The notes: generated by a model from the letters alone, not told the origin. Counted from the first letter of the stretch, positions 27,901-35,955 are shown. The stretch: DNA of 64,000 nucleotides from Caulobacteraceae bacterium (GCA_016703335.1 JADJCG010000008.1:117753-181752); one strand, 5' to 3'. Translations and numbers: made by a program.

Positions 27901-28238
27901 ATCTGCGTGGTCGCGAAGGCGGCGACCGTGGTTGCGTTGATGTTGGCGACGAGCGTGCCGGTAAAGGCGCCGAGCTGAACGTCGTTCAGGGCCAGCAATT
28001 GCGCTGAAGAAAAGGAAACGTCGCTCGAGAAATTCGGGATTTGAGTGGTCGTGAACGCCTTCACCTGCGTGGCGGAAAGCGCTGCGACCTGGGAATTTGA
28101 AAGTGCGCCAACGCCGGTGGCGCTAATCGCGGCAATTTGCGTGGCCGCGAACGAGCTTAATGTCGTCGAAGAGAGGCTCTGGATCGCCGTAGTCGACAGC
28201 GCCGCAATCTGTGCGGTGGACAAGCTCGAAATCGTCAT
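21934..28238 (-). CDS. Giant octapeptide-repeat protein (about 2,100 residues), unknown function
   Basis: The gene starts at 28238 (MTISSLSTAQIAALS) after a purine-rich AGAAGG and ends at 21934 (QIEAYLAAV). Essentially the whole product is a tandem array of about 260 octads of consensus TQIAALTA: small polar at 1, Gln at 2, Ile/Val/Leu at 3, Ala-like at 5, Leu/Phe/Met at 6, Thr/Ser at 7. Octads with Asn/Asp/Ser/Lys in place of Gln come every 3 or 4 units, and D-V-A-E-F octads every 7, 10, 14 or 17. There is no N-terminal signal, membrane helix or other domain; cysteine is absent or nearly so. The ends (26664-28238 and 21934-23727) read cleanly, but about a dozen frame breaks lie between 23910 and 26660. 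They look like indels in a hard-to-assemble repeat: after each break the same octad pattern resumes in another frame. I recognise no named family. Surface or secreted structural roles are possible. Confidence 0.8.
21934..28238 (-). repeat. 24-bp tandem coding repeat, about 260 units
   Basis: Each octapeptide corresponds to a 24-bp unit that on the plus strand resembles GCGATCTGCGTCGCCGTCAG. Units are diverged from one another at the DNA level, mostly at third positions and at codons 4, 7 and 8, so the array is old and under protein-level selection, not a recent expansion. Three octads plus four octads make a commonly recurring block of 168 bp. Confidence 0.85.
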
Positions 28239-28520
28239 CGCGGACCTTCTTGGTCTTGAGAGCCGACATTCAGTCAGCCCACGCGCACTCCTGACGCTTC
28301 TGCGGCATGATGCGAGCGGTTCCCGATTTACCGCGAATGTGTTTCCGAGAGGTTTCCGCCACAGGTTGTAAGCGACCGAAACGGCAACGATTTTGTTAAG
28401 GTTTCATTAGGATTTGTAGCGCCTGGCGTCCCGCCGAGGAATGAGAACCACGGCGAGTTGCGCGTATTCTGCGACCGCAGAAGCTTGAACTTGCCGCGCC
28501 GACGCCGTACCGCCAAGGGC
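28239..28520. promoter_or_regulatory. Divergent promoter region: octad gene / hybrid kinase
   Basis: This 282-bp gap lies between the start of the octad gene and the chosen start of the hybrid kinase. It contains an AT-richer patch near 28370-28415 (TTTTGTTAAGGTTTCATTAG). Both promoters should be here, so the kinase could sense a condition that also drives the octad gene. No operator palindrome is evident. Confidence 0.4.
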
Positions 28521-30437
28521 ATGAGCGGCGCTCACGAGTCTGAAGCGGCGATCGATGGCGGCGGGCTTGCGAGCCAGCTCTACGCCAGCCTCGAAAGCAT
28601 GCCTGACGGTTTCCTGCTGCTCGATGCCAATTGGCGTTTCACGCACATCAACGCGCAAGCGGAACGGATCGTGATGCGTTCCCGCGCCGAGCTGATGGGC
28701 CGCAATATATGGGACGAGTTCCCCGAGGCCGTCGATACGATCGCTTATAGAGAGTACGCGAAGGTTAAAACCAATGGCGGCTCGACGACGTTCGAACTCG
28801 ACTATCCGCCGCTCAATGCGCGCTTAGAGATACGTGCGTACGCATCGCCGCTGGGCGGCCTGGCGATTTACTTCCGGGACATTAGCGAACGCCACAGCAC
28901 GCACGAGACGATGCGGCTGCTGCAGTCGACGATCTCGCGGCTGAAGGACGTGGTCATCATCACGGAAGCGGGGCCGATCGTAGATGGGCCGCCGATCGTG
29001 TTCGTGAACGACGCGTTTACAGACATGACCGGGTACACGCCGGTTGAAGTGCTGGGCAAGACTCTGCGCTTTCTGCACGGGCCGAAAACCGATCCCGAGG
29101 AATTGGCGCGATCGCGCGACTTGCTCGCGAAGGGACTTTCGGCGCGCACGGAGATTATCAACTACACGAAAGACGGCCGCGAGATCTGGGTTGAGGGCGA
29201 GCTCTTTCCGTTGCTCTCGGATGATGGCGCGACAACGCACATCGTGGTCGTCGCGCGCGATGTTACGGAGCGGCGCGAGTTGGAAGCGCAACTGCGTCAG
29301 TCGCAGCGGCTGGAAGCGGTGGGGCAGCTCACGGGCGGCGTCGCGCACGACTTCAACAATCTGCTGACGGTGATCTTGAGCAACGCGGAGTTGCTGGAGG
29401 CGCGCCTCGAAGGAAACGATCAGCTCCACATGCTGGCGGAGATGACGCGGCTTGCGGCTGAGCGCGGGGCCGAACTCACCAGCCGCTTGCTGTCGTTCTC
29501 GCGCCGGCAGGCGCTTGATCCGAAGTCTACGGATGTCGCGGCGCTGGTGCGTAGCATGGATCAATTGTTGCGCCGCGCGTTGGGCGAGCAGATCCACATT
29601 CAGATCGTCGCCGAGCATAGCGCTTGGGATGCGTTGATTGACTCGCTGCAGCTTGAAAGCGCGCTGCTCAATCTTTGCATCAATGCGCGCGATGCGATGA
29701 GCGCGGGTGGCCTGCTGAGTATTGGCGTGTGGAACGCTGTGCTGAAGGGCGACGCGACGTCGCCTGGTGGCGAGTACGTTGTGCTGTCGGTCGCGGATAC
29801 TGGAACGGGCATGGACGACGCCACACGCGCGCGTGTGTTCGAGCCGTTCTTCACGACGAAAGAAGTTGGCAAAGGCTCGGGGCTTGGGCTGTCGATGGTT
29901 TATGGCTTCGTGACGCAATCGAAGGGCCGCATCGAGATTGAGAGCGAAGTTGGCCGCGGCACGACGGTGAGGCTCTATCTGCCGCGTTCGCGCGAGGCGC
30001 GGCGTGAGCAGAGTGTTGGTCCTGTCGAAGTTGTGGCGACGGGGCAGGAGCGCGTGCTGCTTGTCGAGGATGATGATTTGCTGCGCGTGCAAGTTGGCGG
30101 CGAATTGGAAAACCTTGGCTATCGCGTTGTGAGTGCGCGTTCTGGGTTGGAGGCGTTGCGTTTGTTGCAAGACGGCGAGCAGTTCGATCTCTTGTTCACC
30201 GATGTGGTGATGGCGGGAATGACGGGCGAGCAGCTTGCTTTGCTCGCGCGCAATGTCGCGCCGGGATTGCCGGTGCTCTACACGTCGGGACATCCGGAAA
30301 CGATGATGGACGAAGAGGGCCATCTGGCGCCGGGCGTCACGCTGCTGCGCAAGCCGTACAGACGGCGCGAGTTGGCGGCGAAGTTGCGCGAAGTGCTCGG
30401 CGTTGCGCCGTCGCGGGCGGTGTCAGGACAAGCCTGA
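28521..30437 (+). CDS. Soluble hybrid histidine kinase with cysteine-less LOV-like PAS
   Basis: I place the start at ATG 28521 (MSGAHESEAAID); the frame remains open upstream. There is no membrane helix. A first PAS (about 15-125) is followed by a second (about 135-260) that resembles a LOV domain: FVNDAFTDMTGYTPVEVLGK, then TLRFLHGPKTDPEEL where LOV photoreceptors have NCRFLQG. The photoactive Cys is Leu, so the usual flavin adduct cannot form. HisKA (LTGGVAHDFNNLLTVIL), HATPase (NLCINARDAM, GSGLGLSMVYG) and a C-terminal receiver (DLLFTDVVMAGMTG) complete a self-contained phosphorelay. It is divergent from the octad gene. Confidence 0.9.
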   Translation: MSGAHESEAAIDGGGLASQLYASLESMPDGFLLLDANWRFTHINAQAERIVMRSRAELMGRNIWDEFPEAVDTIAYREYAKVKTNGGSTTFELDYPPLNARLEIRAYASPLGGLAIYFRDISERHSTHETMRLLQSTISRLKDVVIITEAGPIVDGPPIVFVNDAFTDMTGYTPVEVLGKTLRFLHGPKTDPEELARSRDLLAKGLSARTEIINYTKDGREIWVEGELFPLLSDDGATTHIVVVARDVTERRELEAQLRQSQRLEAVGQLTGGVAHDFNNLLTVILSNAELLEARLEGNDQLHMLAEMTRLAAERGAELTSRLLSFSRRQALDPKSTDVAALVRSMDQLLRRALGEQIHIQIVAEHSAWDALIDSLQLESALLNLCINARDAMSAGGLLSIGVWNAVLKGDATSPGGEYVVLSVADTGTGMDDATRARVFEPFFTTKEVGKGSGLGLSMVYGFVTQSKGRIEIESEVGRGTTVRLYLPRSREARREQSVGPVEVVATGQERVLLVEDDDLLRVQVGGELENLGYRVVSARSGLEALRLLQDGEQFDLLFTDVVMAGMTGEQLALLARNVAPGLPVLYTSGHPETMMDEEGHLAPGVTLLRKPYRRRELAAKLREVLGVAPSRAVSGQA

Positions 30438-30526
30438 GGGCGTCAGCCATCCGGAGCTCGCGAGATGTTGCGTTGCCTCAATGAAGTGCTTCCCGCGGTG
30501 CAGGAGGGTGAAGCGAGGAGGCCAAT

Positions 30527-30953
30527 ATGCCCAGCTTTGATCGCGACGTTCGCACTCGGACACTTGCTCGCATCATCGGCCCATATCTGATCATCGTCGC
30601 GGCCGCGCTCTTCGTTCGCCAGACGACGTTTTCGGCGTTCCTGTCGGGGTTCATGGAGAACGACCAGCTCGTGTTCGTGACGGGCGCTTTCACCGTCATT
30701 GCCGGCCTGACGGTGCTCGGGGCGCATCATCATTGGAACAGCATCAGCGCGGTCCTCGTCTCTCTCATCGGTCTTATCGCCACGGCGAAGGGCGGCGCGC
30801 TGATGATCGCGCCGGAGTTTGGCGCCGAGGCGACGGAGATGGTCGTCCAATCCAAACATCATGCTAGGCGCCATCGGCGTTGATCTCGCGCTTGGGCTTT
30901 GGCTCACCTTTGCGGGTCTGCGGTCGCAGCCGACGCCCGCGCTGCCAACCTGA
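30527..30953 (+). CDS. Small four-helix membrane protein, one frame break
   Basis: The frame from 30527 (MPSFDRDVRTRTLARIIGPYL) gives three hydrophobic helices and then runs into a basic tail. One frame over, from about 30855, the sequence MLGAIGVDLALGLWLTFAGL supplies a fourth helix and a stop at 30953. Joining them gives about 141 residues. The family is not known to me. A one-base error near 30855 is the simplest explanation. Confidence 0.55.
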
Positions 30954-31270
30954 AACGCTTGGGTGCACTTCCGAAAGAACCTGAAGCGAGGGAGCTCCCA
31001 GTTTGAACGGTGAACTCCAATTCTTTGATTGCGCGCCAGCGGAAGCTGAGGTGGCGCCCACGCTGATCAATTTGAGCCCCTGACATCGCGTGACTCGCGT
31101 CTGCGCCAAGCAGCCGTCCCATCACCGACGAGCGGCTGCCGCGCTGGCCAGCGCGGGCGGCTCGGCCAGTTGGCGCAACTCAGGCGCCAGCCAAAGCCAA
31201 GCATGTGCCGCGAGATTTCCATTTGATGTCGCTCAAGATGTGCGGGGCTCAATCGTCGCAGCGCGTCGCG
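30954..31270. other. Intergenic stretch, nothing recognised
   Basis: No recognisable domain is found in any frame. The stretch lies between the small four-helix protein gene and the 3' end of the HemJ-like gene. Confidence 0.3.
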
Positions 31271-31738
31271 TTATGGCTCCGTGGTCGCCAGCAAGACTAT
31301 CGCGATGGCGACAAGGAAAGGGACGACGCTCATCACGGCCCAGAACGCTTTCGAATGGCGGCGCACACCGCGCGCGAGCCGCCTGCCTTCGATGCTGAGC
31401 AGTCCGTGATAGGCTGTAAGCGAAAGTGCGAGCGCGAGTTTTACCCAGAACCAGGACGGCACGTGTTCAAGACGCTCGGCTGGCGCTTCCCAGTCGGGCG
31501 CAAAATAAGTGAAGAAGAGAAATATCCCGAATGCCCACGTCAGCACCAGGAAGGGCGTGACGATGAGACCGCGGATGTTTTTCGCTGTCTGAAGCAGCAC
31601 GGTTTCGGCGGGGTCTCCTGGGGCAAGTGCGGTGATCGCGCCGTAGAAGCGCGGCAGCATCAACAACCCCGCGATCCACGCGATCACGGCAATGACGTGC
31701 AAGCCGCGTGCAAGATCGTAAGAAATGACGTGTTCCAT
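31271..31738 (-). CDS. HemJ/CopD-like four-helix membrane protein
   Basis: The 155-residue product has four hydrophobic helices and the pattern ARGLHVIAVIAWIAGLLMLPRFY, close to the N-terminus of HemJ, the protoporphyrinogen IX oxidase of many alphaproteobacteria (WMAG and LPRL/FY motifs). A later KLALALSLTAYHGLLS matches the region with the second conserved His. HemJ acts in haem synthesis at the inner membrane. CopD-type relatives share the fold, so the enzymatic call is likely but not certain. A FixK-like site lies 54 bp upstream, which fits a haem-supply role under low oxygen. Confidence 0.65.
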   Translation of the reverse strand: MEHVISYDLARGLHVIAVIAWIAGLLMLPRFYGAITALAPGDPAETVLLQTAKNIRGLIVTPFLVLTWAFGIFLFFTYFAPDWEAPAERLEHVPSWFWVKLALALSLTAYHGLLSIEGRRLARGVRRHSKAFWAVMSVVPFLVAIAIVLLATTEP

Positions 31739-31791
31739 GCCGGTGGCCCTGTTGCGCGACCGCCATGGTCGACTTTTGCGGGGAGGCGGAT

Positions 31792-31805
31792 TTGCTCTAG
31801 ATCAA
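31792..31805 (-). promoter_or_regulatory. FNR/FixK-type box before the HemJ-like gene
   Basis: TTGCTCTAGATCAA differs from TTGAT-N4-ATCAA by one base. It lies 54 bp before the HemJ-like start, a usual distance for activation. Confidence 0.6.
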
Positions 31806-31911
31806 GGTTCGCGCACAAAGCGCAGTGGAGCGGGGTTTTTGGCGATCTGGACGAGGGAATTGCTGGCGCCTCTGCATCCTCACGCGCTAGCGGGGCGTCC
31901 GGTGATATCCA

Positions 31912-32706
31912 TCAAGCTTGGCTTAGGCTTCGACGCGCCAATTCAGGTCGGCTGTTCGGCGTCTCCCGGACTTCAGCATTGGCCTTGGTAGCGACATCGC
32001 CGCTCCTCGGCGCGTGCGCGTCGATCAGCGGGTCGGGCTTGGCCAATGCACGAAGCGCATTGAGGTTGGCGATGGTGACGACAGCGCCGTTCACGCCAAC
32101 GCCATACTTGCGCAAGGCCGCGAAAGCCCGCGACAGGTTTTCGGGCGTCATACCGAGCAGCGACGCCAGCACACGCTTTTCGTGGGGCAGCACCAGATCG
32201 CGATCGCCGCCGCCTTCGCTCGCGTTCAGCACGATGAGGTAGTTAGCGAGGCGCTCAACGCCGCTCCGCAGCTTCTGGTTCTTGACTGTGCGCGCCATGG
32301 ATTGAAAGCCGCCGGCCAGATCACGCGCTATGGCGGCTCCGAATTGAATGTCTTCGACCATGGCTCGGCGGATGGCGTCGCCGGGGATCATCAGTATCTC
32401 GCTGCGTTCCAATGTGCGCGCTGACATCAGCGCGTCGGCATCGAGCACGACAGCGGCTAGGATGAACATTGACATCGGCTGCAGCACGGCAAGCACGGTC
32501 TCGCGATCGTTCCAGGTGCCGTGCAACTCCACTTGGCCGTCGAGCAGAATGTAAAGGAAATCGACAGCGTCGCCTTCGAGCAGCAGTAGCGTGCTGGCTG
32601 GAAAACGCTGGACGTGCGCGCCTGCTGTGAGGTCGCGATAAGTTTCAGGCCGCGTGTTCTTAAACAGCGGCAGCGAGCGGCATCGTTCATGGTCGTGCGC
32701 GCGCAC
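31912..32706 (-). CDS. Crp/Fnr-family regulator (Dnr/NnrR-like)
   Basis: The 264-residue protein has a cyclic-nucleotide-like beta-roll (FPASTLLLLEGDAVDFLYILLDGQVELHG), a long dimer helix, and a winged helix-turn-helix with LLGMTPENLSRAFAALRKYGV as recognition region. The FNR-type N-terminal cysteine cluster is missing, so it does not carry an FNR [4Fe-4S] sensor. The recognition helix (P-E-N-L-S-R) resembles Dnr/NnrR-like regulators of nitrogen-oxide or low-oxygen genes. The tail of about 45 residues after the HTH is long for the family. A FixK/FNR box lies 51 bp upstream, shared with the divergent hemerythrin gene. Confidence 0.85.
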   Translation of the reverse strand: MRAHDHERCRSLPLFKNTRPETYRDLTAGAHVQRFPASTLLLLEGDAVDFLYILLDGQVELHGTWNDRETVLAVLQPMSMFILAAVVLDADALMSARTLERSEILMIPGDAIRRAMVEDIQFGAAIARDLAGGFQSMARTVKNQKLRSGVERLANYLIVLNASEGGGDRDLVLPHEKRVLASLLGMTPENLSRAFAALRKYGVGVNGAVVTIANLNALRALAKPDPLIDAHAPRSGDVATKANAEVRETPNSRPELARRSLSQA

Positions 32707-32756
32707 CGGACCCTCCTTGCGATGCCAAACCCTGCGCCAAGCGAAGCACGGGCGAG

Positions 32757-32770
32757 TTGATTGAAGTCAA
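32757..32770. promoter_or_regulatory. FNR/FixK box between Crp/Fnr and hemerythrin genes
   Basis: TTGATTGAAGTCAA has one mismatch to the consensus. It is 51 bp from the regulator's start and 37 bp from the hemerythrin start, so one dimer could serve either or both. Confidence 0.75.
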
Positions 32771-32806
32771 TCCGGCAGGACGTTGGGCGTGACATGGTGG
32801 CGCTCC

Positions 32807-33369
32807 ATGCCGACACTGATCGCCCCGATGACGGCACGCGCGCAAACCGGCGACGGCCATGAACCGAGCCCGGAGGACGCACTCGACTTCATCCTTTATG
32901 AGCACTTTCGCCACCGGGTGATGTGCAACGACTTGGACGCTCTGGCTGAGGCCGAGATTTTTGACGTGAACGCGGTGACGCGGCTGGCCGAGTTTATCCG
33001 CGCTGACCTTTCGCTGCATATTGCCGACGAGGAGGACGTCTTCTTTCCGATGTTGCGCCGGAGCTGCTTAGCGGAAGACGAGATCGGAGCGTGTTGGCGC
33101 GCATGAACCGCGAACACGCCGAAGACCGCGACCTCTCTGCCGAGGTGCGCATCTTGCTTCTGACGGCGGCGACCGAGGGCCGGCCTATGTCGGCTGTCCC
33201 CGGCGCGGCCGATGCGCTGCGCCGGTTTGCGCAAAATCAGCGTCGGCACATGATGCTGGAGAATGCGGTTTTGATCCCGCTTGCGCGCAGGCGGCTGACT
33301 GATGAGGACCTGAAGCTGCTTGGCGCGCGACTGGCCGCGCGACACGTCGTCCTGCCGGCCAAGTCGTGA
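32807..33369 (+). CDS. Hemerythrin-domain protein, one frame break
   Basis: Starting at ATG 32807 (MPTLIAPMTARAQ), the product shows hemerythrin iron-ligand patterns: YEHFRHRV, then HIADEEDVFFPML; after a break at about 33087, NREHAEDRDL and HMMLENAVLIPLA. The sequence GATCGGAGCG appears to have lost a C; restoring it fuses the frames to about 187 residues. Hemerythrin-like diiron proteins bind O2 or sense or scavenge NO. Its place under a FixK box beside a Dnr-like regulator fits an O2/NO role. Confidence 0.8.
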
Positions 33370-33415
33370 GTTCGCGTGTCTCATCCGCCCAAATCGCGCG
33401 CACGGCAGCCTGATC

Positions 33416-33885
33416 TCAAAGCAGCGGCGGCTCTTCAGCGAGCGCCAATTGTTCGTTGCTATAGCCCGCAACGCCGGTGACCTCGCGCCCGGCCCATGCT
33501 GGTAGCTCAATGTCCTGATCGGTCGCGTAAAGTTCGATCTCTGCGAGCACCAAGCCTTCGAGCGGGCCGTTGAATTCGTCAATCACCCAGTCAAGGCCGT
33601 CCCATTCGATCCGGTGGCGCGTTTTTTCGATGCATTGCCCGGCACGCGCATTGGCGAGCAATTCCTCGGCGTCCTTTGGCGGAATTGCGTATTCGTACTC
33701 GGCGCGCACCAGCGATGCGCCAGGCTCTTTATGGTGAGGAAAGCGCGTGCGCCGATTGTGCGCACACGCACCACCGCATCCGGCCCTCGACCGATATAGC
33801 CTTGGCGCAACCGCTGGGGCGCATGCGCGTGCGCGCGCCACGAGTCGCCTTCAACTAGAAATTTTCGTTCGATCTCGGCGCCCAT
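33416..33885 (-). CDS. CYTH-domain protein (triphosphate tunnel metalloenzyme), one frame break
   Basis: The product starts MGAEIERKFLVEGDSW, the ExExK signature of CYTH enzymes, followed by RLRQGYIGRGPDAVVRVRTIGARAFLTIK. Near 33730 one A seems lost from a run; adding it continues EPGASLVRAEYEYAIPPKDA and ends ALAEEPPLL, with the expected acidic strand (VLAEIEL). Full length is about 156 residues. Bacterial relatives hydrolyse inorganic triphosphate or thiamine triphosphate, or in a few cases make cAMP; which applies here is not visible. Confidence 0.85.
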
Positions 33886-34175
33886 GCCAACCTCGCTCGG
33901 GCCATCTTGCGCGCCGCACGGACGCGCGCTGGCGTTTCCTCTTCGGCGAGCAGCACGATGAGGCCTGCTGCGGCGAGCACAGCGACGCCAGCAAAGCAGA
34001 TGGCGCAATGACCAAAGAAGGAGAGCGTGTCAGTCGGCGGCGGTCCGCACCACGATGTCTGCAGCGCCCGTTCGAGCGGCGTCATGGTGAGATTGTTCAG
34101 CGCCCGGACCAGCGATGGCCAACCAGCGGCGGCCGCGAACAGACCGGACGCTGCGGCAAGGCGGTAAAACATCAT
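33855..34175 (-). CDS. Small membrane protein overlapping the CYTH gene
   Basis: A 106-residue frame (MMFYRLAAASGLFAAAAGWP) has an N-terminal helix and a second strong helix (HCAICFAGVAVLAAAGLIVLLA) with two cysteines, ending in a basic tail. It overlaps the CYTH start by about 30 bp, suggesting coupling, and starts 50 bp from the FixK box it shares with ccoN. No family is recognised. Confidence 0.5.
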   Translation of the reverse strand: MMFYRLAAASGLFAAAAGWPSLVRALNNLTMTPLERALQTSWCGPPPTDTLSFFGHCAICFAGVAVLAAAGLIVLLAEEETPARVRAARKMARARLAWAPRSNENF

Positions 34176-34224
34176 TAGGATCTGCCTCCGTCGCGTTATT
34201 TAGACTGCGCGTTCGCTCTCGCAT

Positions 34225-34238
34225 TTGATCGAAATCAA
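34225..34238. promoter_or_regulatory. Perfect FNR/FixK box before ccoN
   Basis: TTGATCGAAATCAA matches the consensus fully. It lies 67 bp before the ccoN start and 50 bp before the divergent small membrane protein, so it probably activates the oxidase operon and may serve both sides. Confidence 0.9.
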
Positions 34239-34305
34239 ACGCGCTCGGCGCGGCCGCTGATAGCCACTCGTCCTGCGGAATCGAACGCGCTGAGCGGGGT
34301 CGTCT

Positions 34306-35955
34306 ATGGCGTATGCGAAGAATGGAAGCGTCTGGGGCGTCGATGCGGTTGCGATCGGCGCGATTCTTGTCGTCGGCATGTACCTTTCGATGTTCGGGAT
34401 TTCGCGCGCGATCGAGCCCGCCTTCGCCGTGCAGATGTGGACGCTGTTTGCAGCCTTGCTCGCGGGCCTCATCGGACTGGTGGGGGTTATGGGCGCCGAC
34501 AAAGCGCGCGCGCCATCACGTTACGAAAACGGCGTGATCAAAGCGGGCGTGATTGCCTCGATGTTCTGGGGCGTCGCCGGCTTTCTTGTCGGCCTCATCA
34601 TCGCGCTGCAACTCGCGTTTCCGGATCTGTTTTATTTTTCCGAATGGGGCTTCACGAATTTTGGACGCCTGCGGCCGCTGCACACCTCCGCGGTGATCTT
34701 CGCGTTCGGCGGCAATGTACTAATCGCAACCAGCTTCTGGTCGTGCAGCGCACGTGCCGCGCGCGCTGGCTGGGGGCTTGTGGCCTTGGTTTGTGTTCTG
34801 GGGCTACCAGCTTTCATCGTGCTCGCCGGCACCGGCTATCTTGAAGGCGTCACCGAGGGACGCGAGTACGCGGAGCCGCCTTGGTACACCGACATCTGGC
34901 TCACCATCGTTTGGGTCGCCTATCTCCTGGTCTTTCTTGGCACGCTCTGGAAACGCCAAGAAAAGCATATCTATGTCGCCAATTGGTTCTATCTGGCGTT
35001 CATCGTCACCATCGCTCTGCTTCACCTTGTCAACAATCTTGCCGTTCCGGTTTCAGCCGGTAGTTGGCAAAGTTATTCGCTGTTCTCCGGCGTGCAGGAT
35101 GCGCTGACGCAATGGTGGTACGGCCACAACGCGGTCGGCTTCTTCCTGACCGCGGGCTTCCTCGGGATCATGTATTACTTCATCCCGAAGCAGGCCAATC
35201 GTCCGGTCTATTCCTATCGTCTCAGCATCATTCACTTCTGGGCGTTGATCTTCCTGTACATCTGGGCCGGTCCGCACCACCTTCACTACACCGCGCTGCC
35301 GCAATGGGCTCAAACGCTGGGCATGACATTCTCGATCATGCTGTGGATGCCAAGCTGGGGTGGCATGATCAACGGTCTGATGACGCTCTCGGGCGCATGG
35401 GACAAGCTTCGCACCGATCCAGTGCTGCGCATGCTCGTTGTGTCTGTCGCCTTCTACGGCATGTCGACCTTCGAAGGGCCGGTGATGAGTATCCGCGCCG
35501 TCAACTCGCTATCGCACTATACCGATTGGACAATCGGCCACGTGCACTCCGGCGCGCTCGGCTGGGTGGGCTTTGTCTCGTTCGGCGCGCTCTATTGCCT
35601 GACGCCGTGGCTTTGGAAGAAGAAGCAGCTGCATTCGCTTGCTCTGGTCGATTGGCACTTCTGGCTCGCGACGATTGGCATCGTTCTTTACATCACCTCG
35701 ATGTGGGTTGCTGGCGTCATGCAAGGCCTGATGTGGCGCGCCTATAACGAGTTCGGCTTCCTGGAATACTCGTTCGTCGAGACCGTGGAGGCGATGCATC
35801 CCTACTACGCCATTCGCGCGCTCGGCGGCGGGCTCTTCCTCGTGGGCGCACTCTTGATGGCTTACAATTTGTGGCGCACCGCGACGGGCAAAGAGCCTGC
35901 TCACGAGCGCGCGAGCGATGTGCCGGTGCTCGCCGCACCTGTGGCCGCGGAATAG
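34306..35955 (+). CDS. ccoN: cbb3-type cytochrome c oxidase subunit I
   Basis: The 549-residue subunit carries the haem b and haem b3-CuB centre that reduces O2 to water with high affinity and pumps protons. It has about 14 membrane helices. Ligand regions are visible: RPLHTSAVIFAFGGN (haem b His), WYGHNAVGFFLTAG and WAGPHHLHYTALP (CuB and haem b3 site), and the paired His in TDWTIGHVHSGALGW. An extra N-terminal helix pair before residue 100 is usual in alphaproteobacterial forms. It is first of an operon ccoNOQP-GHIS under a perfect FixK box. Confidence 0.97.
   Translation: MAYAKNGSVWGVDAVAIGAILVVGMYLSMFGISRAIEPAFAVQMWTLFAALLAGLIGLVGVMGADKARAPSRYENGVIKAGVIASMFWGVAGFLVGLIIALQLAFPDLFYFSEWGFTNFGRLRPLHTSAVIFAFGGNVLIATSFWSCSARAARAGWGLVALVCVLGLPAFIVLAGTGYLEGVTEGREYAEPPWYTDIWLTIVWVAYLLVFLGTLWKRQEKHIYVANWFYLAFIVTIALLHLVNNLAVPVSAGSWQSYSLFSGVQDALTQWWYGHNAVGFFLTAGFLGIMYYFIPKQANRPVYSYRLSIIHFWALIFLYIWAGPHHLHYTALPQWAQTLGMTFSIMLWMPSWGGMINGLMTLSGAWDKLRTDPVLRMLVVSVAFYGMSTFEGPVMSIRAVNSLSHYTDWTIGHVHSGALGWVGFVSFGALYCLTPWLWKKKQLHSLALVDWHFWLATIGIVLYITSMWVAGVMQGLMWRAYNEFGFLEYSFVETVEAMHPYYAIRALGGGLFLVGALLMAYNLWRTATGKEPAHERASDVPVLAAPVAAE

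Noticed and set aside
21934..28238. CRISPR array or minisatellite noise as explanation of the 24-bp repeat
   Set aside because: Units are contiguous without spacers, diverged at synonymous positions and keep an open frame with a conserved octad.
28824..30323. 499-codon minus-strand open frame inside the hybrid kinase gene
   Set aside because: Antisense shadow in GC-rich DNA; rich in Arg, His and Gln without any domain, while the plus strand encodes a full kinase.
28521..30437. Blue-light receptor kinase call
   Set aside because: The adduct-forming Cys is Leu, so a classical LOV photoreceptor cannot be claimed.
31205..32242. 345-codon plus-strand frame
   Set aside because: It runs antisense across the HemJ-like and Crp/Fnr genes, which have clear domains.
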